The notes beneath the pieces were generated by a model that was given only the letters and a program-made list of their open reading frames with translations, ran no database searches and was not told the DNA's origin. Positions 57,121 through 64,000 of a stretch of DNA of 64,000 nucleotides are shown here, piece after piece. The position numbers and the translations under genes were made by a program. The DNA lies in assembly GCA_011799875.1 (NCBI GenBank), contig CM022301.1:325518929-325582928 (forward strand), written 5' to 3'. Within the stretch, counting starts at the first letter, position 1. Each line of letters opens with the position of its first letter. Source of the stretch: Thinopyrum elongatum. Lineage: Eukaryota; Streptophyta; Magnoliopsida; Poales; Poaceae.

Positions 57121-58640
57121 TGATATGTCCATTTTGCATCATGTTTTCCTACTGTTATTTATAGTGTTTTTATCCATTATAACATTTTATGGAGTAATTC
57201 TACTGCCCTTTCTCTCATAATATGCAAGGTTTACACAAAGAGGGTGAATACCGGCAGCTGGAATTCTGGACCTGAAAAAGCTATCTCAGAGATACCTATT
57301 CTGCACATCTCTAAATGAGCTGAAATTTCATGGAGAATTATTTTAGAATATATAAAAAATATTGGAGAAAAGAAATACCGGAGTGGGCCACCCAAGTGCC
57401 CACTAGGCACCAGGGCGCGCCATCCCCTCCAGGCGTGCCCTGGTGGGCAGTGGGCTCCCTGGCCCACCTTCGATGCCCATTTTCTGGTACATAAGGTCTT
57501 TTCACCTAGAAAAAAATAAAGAGAGGACTTTCGGGACAGAGCACTGCCGTCTCGAGGCGGAACTTGGGCCGGAGCACTTTTGCTCTCTGGCGGAGCGATT
57601 CCGCCGGGGATACTTCCCTCCAGGAGGGGAAAATCAAAGCTATCGTCATTACCAACAACCCTCTCACCATGGGAGGGCCAATCTGCATCAACATCTTTAC
57701 CAGCACCATCTCATATCAAAACCCTAGTTCATCTCTTATGTTCAATCTTGGTATCAAAACCTTAGATTGGTACCTGTGGGTGACTAGTAGTGTTGATTAC
57801 ATCTTGTAGTTGATGCTAGCCGGTTATATGGTGGAAGATTATATGTTCGGATCTATCATGATATTTAATACCCTCTAATCTTGATCATGAATATGTTTTG
57901 TGAGTAGTTACTTTTGTTCTTGAGGACATGGGAGAAGTCTCGTCATAAGTAATCATGTGAATTTGATATTCGTTTGATATTTTGATGATATGTATGTTGT
58001 GATTCCGTTAGTGGTGTTATGTGAACATTGACTACATGACACTTCACCATCTTTGGGCCTAAGGGAATGCATTGTGGAGTAGTTATTAGATGATGGGTTG
58101 CTAGAGTGACAAAAACTTAAACCCTACTTTATGCGCTATTTCGTAAGGGGCTGTTTTGGATCCATATGTTTAATGTTATAGTTAGATTCTATCTTAATTC
58201 TTCTTTCATAGTTGTGGATGCTTGCGAGAGGGGTTAATCATAAATGGGAGGCTTGTTCAAGTAGGAACAGCACCCAAGCACCGGTCCACCCACATATCAA
58301 ATTATCAAAGTAGCGAACGCAGATCAAACCAACATGATGAAAGTGACTAGATGAAATTCCCATGTGTCCTCAAGAACGCTTTGCTTACTGTAAGAGATTG
58401 TTTTGGCCTGTCCTTTGCTACAAAAAGGATTGGGCTATCTTGTTGCACCTATTTTTACTATTGCTACTTGTCACTTGTTACAAATTATCTTGCTATCAAA
58501 CTACCTGTTACCGACAATTTCAGTGCTTGCAAAAATTACCTTGCTGAAAACCGCTTGTCATTTCCTTCAGCCCTCGTTGGGTTTGATACTCTTACTTATT
58601 GAAAGGACTATGATTGACCCCCTATACTTGTGGGTCATCA
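57121..58640 (+). repeat. 3' LTR of the split Gypsy element
   Basis: 1520 bp, starts TGATATGTCCATTTTGC and ends CTTGTGGGTCATCA, followed by the target copy ATGTA (58641-58645). Confidence 0.93.
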
Positions 58641-58645
58641 ATGTA

Positions 58646-59460
58646 ATTCATCAGGTCTAAAATGTAAAGTACCCCGACATGGTTGGATGGCGCGCTCCCA
58701 CATCACTGTCCGTGGACTCGTCCATACCGATTGGCGCTCAGCATTGGAGATGCTCCGAGTCGTTCATGCACTTCGACCCAGATGCTCTATGTCCCACATA
58801 TCGGCGAAAGGAAGCACATAGAAATAGCCGAGGAGTACATATAGGAGGAAAAATGCATGAAGAATTATGTACTATACTATGAAGCGTAGCTGCGGTTCGA
58901 ACATGAGACCTAAAGTGATGACAGGTATTGCTCGCACGCACCCAACTAGTTGGTAGTAGACGTACGAGTACTCCGGACTCCTATTCTATCAACACGAGTC
59001 CCATCTGACAACGACGTCCATGCTACAGCTAGCTCTTCTCCCTCCTCGTTACTCTCTTCTAATTGTAACTCAGCTGATGCGCGATGGGCGGGGTGGGGAT
59101 TTGCCAATAATCAGTTTGCTCAACTACAGCCCCACCTGACAGTGATAACGCTAAGACAATAAGCGTTCCCTAGCTTGGGTGGTGTGCCGGACCGACCGTG
59201 CAGTACTCCCGACTATGTGGGGGTGCGACAAGAATGCGGCAGTCTTTAAGTACATTTTTAACTTGTAGATAGCAAGTGCCAAGCTAATGCACGCTCAGGG
59301 GCGGGTGGGACCGGCAGTGTGGGGTGCGACGCGAATGGGACAGGCGTGTTGTACTTGTTACAGGAGGACAGTAAGAGCAAGGGATCACACATATCATTTA
59401 CGACTCGAATAATAATGCCATACAGTAACACATTAAGGCCACGAGGCGATGCAGTGCTGG
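58646..59460. other. Low-copy spacer, no gene called
   Basis: This resumes the sequence left of 19182. Short open frames on both strands have no recognisable content. Confidence 0.5.
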
Positions 59461-60084
59461 TTACAGGAGGCAAGAAGAAAGATGCATCCATCGACGACCT
59501 CCTCCTCTTCTACTCAGGGCGCCGGCCCACCGAACAGCGGCTGAGGAGCAGCGGGCTTTGGAAGCGAGGTCGACGTGCTTCTGAACAATGGCGTCCAAAT
59601 ATTCCAGCCGGTCAAAGAAGGCTAACGTCTTTGCGTCGTCGCTGGCCCTGTAGTGCCCTATGTAGACGATTTCCTCGTAGACATGAATGTGTAGGTCGAC
59701 AGTTTCTTGCATGGCGAGGCGCTGCGCGGCGAGCGCATCCTCAATGTGGACATCCTTCATCGCGACGTCCGGCAGCTGCAGGGCCACCAGTGCTTGAAAG
59801 AGGTCGTCACCATGGAGGCCGATGAGGGTGGCAGGCAACAAGGAGCCTGGGGTCACGGGCTGGAGCAGTATGGCAAGGTCGTCCGCGCGCTTCTTGACAG
59901 CGGCGAACTTGCGGCTGGAGTGGACCATCATCTCGTCCATGCGAGAGGCAAAGCCGGCATCGGCGAGGGCTATGACGCCGGCGGTCGCCAGCACCATCTG
60001 GAAACGCTGCGCGGTGTGGGGCCGCAGGCCGGCGTCTTGGATGATCTGGCACAGCCGACTGTCACACGTGTCCATCGCCACCAT
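59461..60084 (-). CDS. Intact single-exon gene, 207 aa, unknown function
   Basis: The ATG at 60084 (MVAMDTCDSRLCQIIQDAG) is chosen because it has a good context (CACCCATGGTG) and follows a TATA box by about 100 bases; the open frame extends upstream to 60258 but through leader sequence. The protein is Ala/Leu/Asp-rich and probably helical (FQMVLATAGVIALADAGF, FAAVKKRADDLAILLQ, LHGDDLFQALVALQLPDV), with a His/Tyr segment (DLHIHVYEEIVYIGHYR) and a basic, Arg/Gly-rich C-terminus. No signal peptide, membrane segment or known motif is seen. The stop is at 59461-59463. It lies outside the transposons, in low-copy sequence, and is the best host gene candidate here. Likely grass-specific, but this was not searched. 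Confidence 0.65.
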   Translation of the reverse strand: MVAMDTCDSRLCQIIQDAGLRPHTAQRFQMVLATAGVIALADAGFASRMDEMMVHSSRKFAAVKKRADDLAILLQPVTPGSLLPATLIGLHGDDLFQALVALQLPDVAMKDVHIEDALAAQRLAMQETVDLHIHVYEEIVYIGHYRASDDAKTLAFFDRLEYLDAIVQKHVDLASKARCSSAAVRWAGALSRRGGGRRWMHLSSCLL

Positions 60085-60182
60085 GGGTGCTTGTGGCTTC
60101 TGGTCACTTGGTCTTGGTCTTGGATTGGAGTGAGCAGTGGTGCGTACGATTTGGTAGATGGATTGGAGTGGTGGGGCGGCTT

Positions 60183-60190
60183 CATATAAG
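60183..60190 (-). promoter_or_regulatory. TATA box of the 207-aa gene
   Basis: CTTATATGAAG on the minus strand, about 100 bases upstream of the ATG at 60084, which leaves a C/A-rich leader of about 70 bases. Confidence 0.6.
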
Positions 60191-60699
60191 AGTGCAAACT
60201 GCATTGCATTCACATCGTGCTGGCTCCATTCTGCTTCTCCAATTAATTCCCTCTGCATGCTAATTGAGGATGCATCATTGACCGTTCAATGTCTTGTGAA
60301 CCGCTACCCTCTCCCCCGTTGGCATTCAAGCCAGATCAATGTAAATGCGTGTCAAAAAGAGACTAGTCATTACTACATTGTGTACTGCAACCAAGGCAAA
60401 GGGGAAAATGAGAGAACTTAATATTTACTGCCATTGCATGCAATGAACTGACCGCTGCATGCCGTGCTAGGTAGTCTCAAGGCATTAAAAACATACATGG
60501 CCCACGTCTCTTATTGGTTGATTCCTTTATTCATGTCAAGAAACAAGAAACGAGGTTGAGTTAATCCACTGGGCCTAAGTGTTTTGGGATTATAAGGTTA
60601 TCGTAAGCGATCGCCACAATAATCGTAAGATCTGTATCTGACGGTGGCACCTATTGGACGCAAACAGCAATAGAAAAGAAATGTCATAAAACTGCGACA

Positions 60700-61115
60700 C
60701 CATGCCCCTCCCCTACACATAAGACTGGCATGCGAGCGTACGCAACTCCCACATTCGGGTTGCGCTTGGCTCTTCGCCTCTTCGAGAAGTCGAACAATGA
60801 TGTTACTACTATTACAGTATCGAATCAACTGCTGCATGTCCACCGCGTGGGGGGGGGGGAGAGCTTGTTGTAAGCAAAAGCTTCTCCTCCTCCTGCGAGC
60901 CACCGTGCGCATGGGCGAGGGAGAGGGCGTAGTACACTGCTTCTCCTTGTTGTACGAGTTGACGCAACACATCAAAGCAGTACACTCGATTTTCTCAAAA
61001 AATTGTGTTTACCTATGCATTAATTACAATGCATGCATGCTGTGAGATTCCTATTGATCCTTGCATGGGTTGATTTAATGCACCTTGAAGTAAGAACATG
61101 TGATGGTAAACTTGT
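60700..61115. repeat. Diverged direct duplication, copy 1
   Basis: Matches 61705-62115: TTCGGGTTGCGCTTGGCTCT, AGAAGTCGAACAATGATG, CTGCATGTCCACC, GCAAAAGCTTCTCCTC, AATTGTGTTTACC and TTGATTTAATGCACCTTGAA in the same order. Contains a G run at about 60847-60859. The minus-strand frame (60598-60975) is only partly shared with copy 2, so it is not called as a gene. Confidence 0.8.
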
Positions 61116-61255
61116 CACAGTGGAGAGCACCTCCAGTGTTTGGAGGCAGCACTGCCTCTAACACGGGCCCCACATGCTTGCCTCTAAACATGGCTAAAAG
61201 ACCCACAATATTTGTTGCAGCCTCTAACATTTACCCCACCACAAGTTAAAATATA

Positions 61256-61416
61256 CTCCCTCCGTTCCTTAATATAAGTATTTTTAGAGATTTCAAATGG
61301 ACTGCCACATACGGATGTATATAGAACTATTTTAGAGTGTAGATTCACCCATTTTGCTCCGTATATAGTCACTTGTTGAAATCTCTAGAAAGACCTATAT
61401 TTAGGAACAGAGGGAG
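61256..61416. mobile_element. Stowaway MITE, 161 bp
   Basis: CTCCCTCCGTTCCTTAATAT at the left pairs with the reverse of TATTTAGGAACAGAGGGAG at the right. TA flanks both ends (61254-61255 and 61417-61418). Same family as 41295-41454. Confidence 0.93.
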
Positions 61417-61704
61417 TATATTCCTCTCTTGACCAGATCAGCGTGCAAACTTCAATCACCAGGATGACAGGTAGGGCTTGGAGATTATCTTAATCGCAAA
61501 AAATAATTCGAGACGGCCTCTTAGCATGGAGGTGACTCCAACGATTTTAAGCTTAGAGGCATGGTCTGCAGTGTATAGGCAGCCTCCCTAACATACACGG
61601 TACCGTAGGCTCTGTTATTACTCCTCCATAGTGGGTAGTATAACCGTCCTTAAAAATGGAGAGTAACTTTACACTCGTAACATAGTACACGCTATCCTAG
61701 ACTA

Positions 61705-62115
61705 TTTTACTACCTCCCGTACACATGAAACTGCCACGCGAGCATTCGGGTTGCGCTTGGCTCTTTGCCTCTTCGGGAAGTCGAACAATGATGGAACTAC
61801 TACAGTATGCTTCTGGCCATCTGACATCGACTGAACTGCTGCATGTCCACCCCGTGCGGGAGGGAGAGCGTGTAGCAAAAGCTTCTCCTCGTCCGGTGAG
61901 TGACCACGCGAGGGAGAGGGTGTTGTAATCAAGCTTCTCCTTGTTGTACGAGTTGACGTGACACATCAAAGCGGTGCACTCGAGTATTTCAAAAAATTGT
62001 GTTTACCGATGCATTAATTAAAATGCATGCATGCATGCCATGAGTTTCCTTTTGATCCTTGCATGTGTTGATTTAATGCACCTTGAAGTATGAATATGTG
62101 ATGGTAAAACTTTCT
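61705..62115. repeat. Diverged direct duplication, copy 2
   Basis: Second copy of 60700-61115, about 1 kb downstream. It lacks part of the middle (CGTACGCAACTCCCAC) and has its own small insertions. Confidence 0.8.
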
Positions 62116-62121
62116 ATGACT

Positions 62122-62847
62122 ACCCACAGTGGGAGTAGATGGTAACATCACATATATCTAGGCAAAATAGATGATGTGGCAAGTAATTAATGAAGAAAAA
62201 GAGACATGTGGTAGTATGAGGCTGGTCGTAGTGGGGAGTATCATATACCTCCGTCTTGGTTTATTGGTCTCCTTCGCATTTTGTGCTAAATTTTGACTTT
62301 AGATTTAACTAACAAACTGTTAATGCATATAACCAAAAATAATATCACTAGAAACTATGTTTAAATACGAATCCAACGATATAACTTTTGGTGACATGCA
62401 TTATTATTTTCTTAGTTAAATCTATGGTCAAAGTTTGGCACAAAATACTAAGGGGGCCAATAAACCAGGATGGAGGTAATGCATATGATACTAGTGATAC
62501 TAGTCTAGTACATGATACTACTTCGGTAATGCATATCTTATGTTGCCTTATTAATTGTCATGCATGACACAAAGTAATACTACTACTAGTAGTACTACAA
62601 CATTTAATGTGATACTACGGTATCATGATATGATACCCCCACCCTCTCTTTTCTCGTTTAATTGTGTGCCACATCATAAAAAAAGTCTAGTTGGCATGCA
62701 TGAATTACAACCAGCCTGAGTAACATCACACATGCCAAGACAAGATAAGTCTACAACTAAATGAAGTGTTGCATGACACCACACATATGTTACTCCCCAC
62801 TATATGTATGTTACTTGTCTAAGTAACTCCCCGTTGTGGCTAGTCTA
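62122..62847. mobile_element. MITE nested in a MITE (unclassified foldback type)
   Basis: The outer ends GACTACCCACAGTGGGAGTA and the reverse of CTCCCCGTTGTGGCTAGTC are related. Inside, GGCTGGTCGTAGTGGGG (from 62220) pairs with the reverse of TACAACCAGCC (to 62716), with TGA on both sides. It holds many TAGTAC/GATACTA words. No coding. Confidence 0.55.
62248..62476. mobile_element. Stowaway-type MITE, 229 bp, third nesting level
   Basis: CCTCCGTCTTGGTTTATTGG at the left pairs with the reverse of CCAATAAACCAGGATGGAGG at the right. TA flanks both ends (62246-62247 and 62477-62478). Removing it restores the ATCATA|ATGCATATGATACTAG order of the surrounding MITE. Confidence 0.9.
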
Positions 62848-62870
62848 ATGCCTCGGCCCTAAAGCGAGAG

Positions 62871-63304
62871 ATGGTGGTGCACGAGGAGGGCGAGATCATG
62901 CCGACGGAATAGGACTCGACGATGGAGGTGTTTATGGACCTCACCATGCTCCACTGCCCCTTGTGGCTCCGCCCCTTGAAGCCTCTAGTATACGAGGTTT
63001 GAATACACCTTGTCCGTTCGGCTGATCAAGCAAGGTGCAGGTTTCTTGATTGATGTGTTGTTCGATTGATTTGTGCAGTGCAAGGGGGGCACCTGGCCTG
63101 CCACGACAAGCGCCCAGGGAACCAGCGGCACTGCCAGAAGTGTGAGTGCGGCGGAGGCTTCGACATGCGCAACACGGCGATGGACGCCATACTCTCCTCG
63201 GTGAGGGTGGAGTGCCCGCACCAAGGCTGTGGGCTCTACGTCACTTACCACAAGCTCACCGATCACCAGAGCGTGTGTCCGCTCGCGCCCTGCAAATGCC
63301 CCGT
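62871..63304 (+). pseudogene. SINA-like E3 ubiquitin ligase, disrupted
   Basis: SINA-type ligases have a RING followed by a SIAH-type zinc finger. Exon 62871-62996 and exon 63079-63304 flank an intron at the family's usual site (VYE|CKGGHLAC). Seen: LHCPLWLRPLKPLVYE, CKGGHLACHDKRPGNQ, CQKCECGGGFDMRNTAMD and VECPHQGCGLYVTYHKLTDH, then CPLAPCKCPV. Damage: TAG at 62910-62912; Trp in place of the second RING Cys (CPLW, normally CPLC); one Cys missing after GHLAC; and an LTR inserted at 63304 inside the zinc finger. The first ATG at 62871 lies just behind a MITE, so the true N-terminus may be lost. Identity is confident; it cannot encode a working ligase. Confidence 0.88.
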
Positions 63305-64000
63305 TGATACGTCTCCAACGTATCTATAATTTATGATGTATTCATGCCATGTTTACAATAATTCTATATGGTTTTCGTATGATTTGAATGGAACTAACCA
63401 GGACTGACGTTGTTTTCAGCAGAACTACCGTGGTGTTATTTTTTGTGCAGAAATCGAAGTTCTCCAAATGAGCTGAAACTTTTTGACAATTTTTTTTGGA
63501 ACAAAAGAGGCACTAGAAGCTTCGTGGGGGACCAGAAGGTGAAGGAGGTGGCCACCACCCACCAGGGCGCGCCAGGGGCCTTGCCTGTGAGCTGATGGGT
63601 GGTGGGCTCCTCGTGGCCCATCTCAGCGTGAAACCGACGCCAAAAAATCCTATAAATACCAAAAACCCCAGAAATAACCCTAGATCAGAAGTTCCGCTGC
63701 CGCAAGCCTCTGTAGCCACGAAAAACCAATCTAGACCCTGTTCCGGCACCCTGCCGGAGGGGGAAATTATCACCGGTGGCCATCTTCATCATCCCGGCAG
63801 CCACCATGATGAGGAGGGAGTAGTCCACCCTCGGGGCTGAGGGTTTGTACCAGTAGCTATGTGTTTAATCTCTCACTCTCATGTTCTTGAGTTGGCACGA
63901 TCTTGATGTATCACGAGCTTTGTTAATATAGTTGGATCATATGGTGTTTTCCCCTCTCTATCTTGTTGTGATGAATTGAGTTTTCCCTTTGAGATTTCAT
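63305..64000 (+). mobile_element. Gypsy-type LTR, left part, running off the window
   Basis: It starts TGATACGTCTCCAACG, reads opposite to the LTRs at 1792 and 8279 and is colinear with their reverse (TGCCGGAGGGGG, CACCGGTGGCCATCTTCATC). The predicted target duplication is CCCGT (63300-63304). It disrupts the SINA-like gene. Confidence 0.9.

Larger units (their letters stand above)
19187..58640 (+). mobile_element. Degenerate Gypsy LTR retrotransposon split by CACTA-A
   Basis: Left LTR fragment 19187-20106, pol remnant, 3' region 22378-24081, then after CACTA-A the rest of the 3' region (56571-57120) and the right LTR (57121-58640). ATGTA flanks the whole (19182-19186 and 58641-58645), proving that both ends belong to one insertion. 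Without CACTA-A it is about 7 kb. A deletion joining the 5' LTR to the reverse-transcriptase domain removed the primer site, gag and protease. The LTR parts differ by roughly 8% by eye, so it is clearly older than the 1792-9922 element. Confidence 0.93.

Noticed and set aside
59319..60189. 168-aa and 160-aa plus-strand frames opposite the 207-aa gene
   Set aside because: Antisense shadows of the minus-strand gene, which has the promoter, leader and better start.
60598..61969. 125-aa and 90-aa minus-strand frames starting MMCxVNSYNKEK
   Set aside because: They share the start and one patch because they lie in a duplication, but they shift frame relative to each other; not supported as genes.
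1..64000. tRNA, rRNA, organellar insert or viral genome
   Set aside because: No cloverleaf with CCA-adjacent arms, no rRNA-like conserved block, no chloroplast or mitochondrial gene and no virus-like replicase or capsid frame outside the LTR elements was noticed.

Overview
This is a repeat-dense plant nuclear window. It fits a Triticeae genome (wheat, Aegilops, barley group): long Ty3/Gypsy LTRs with TGATACGTC/GAGACGTATCA ends, CACTA transposons with CACTACAAAAAAA ends and GGCCC-rich subterminal repeats, Stowaway MITEs (CTCCCTCCG ends, TA target), a small Helitron, and gene fragments with plant GT-AG introns. I found no rRNA, tRNA, CRISPR or bacterial-type operon. Family names below the superfamily level were not checked against a database.

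Layout. 1-442 is the end of an LTR inserted in an F-box/LRR/FBD-type pseudogene (443-1791). Its 3' flank is split by a complete, non-autonomous Gypsy-type element on the minus strand (1792-9922, 5-bp duplication ACAAG, LTRs differing by about 3% by eye count). About 10.2-14.45 kb is the 3' part of a CACTA element (CACTA-B). 14977-16498 is a solo LTR (duplication AGAAG). 17-19 kb is low-copy sequence with promoter-like segments.

19187-58640 is one Gypsy element on the plus strand (duplication ATGTA). A deletion fuses its 5' LTR to the reverse-transcriptase region, its pol is a pseudogene, and it is split by a very large CACTA element, CACTA-A (24082-56570, 32.5 kb, matching terminal repeats, AAA on both sides). 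Sequence on the two sides of CACTA-A joins cleanly when aligned to the related element at 1792-9922, which supports one insertion.

CACTA-A carries decayed En/Spm-type (Transposase_24-like) coding exons on the minus strand and a tandem array of 30-nt micro-exons. It also holds an internal duplication hit later by a MITE, a solo LTR and a Helitron, and a row of gene-like loci on the plus strand. The clearest locus is a five-exon reading frame (51322-52737, 284 aa) with two B3-like domains and no stop. A broken B3-type relative (49182-50541), a 180-aa two-exon frame (47877-48915) and a broken coiled-coil gene (45999-46702) lie just upstream. Three of these loci share an upstream module, also found outside the element near 18.5 kb.

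58.6-63.3 kb is low-copy again: an intact 207-aa single-exon gene on the minus strand (59461-60084) with a TATA box, a diverged duplication, nested MITEs, and a SINA-like E3 ligase pseudogene (62871-63304) cut by another Gypsy LTR that runs off the right edge. Inferred order: the plus-strand Gypsy element is old (about 8% LTR difference), CACTA-A entered it, and the small elements entered CACTA-A; the minus-strand Gypsy element is younger (about 3%).
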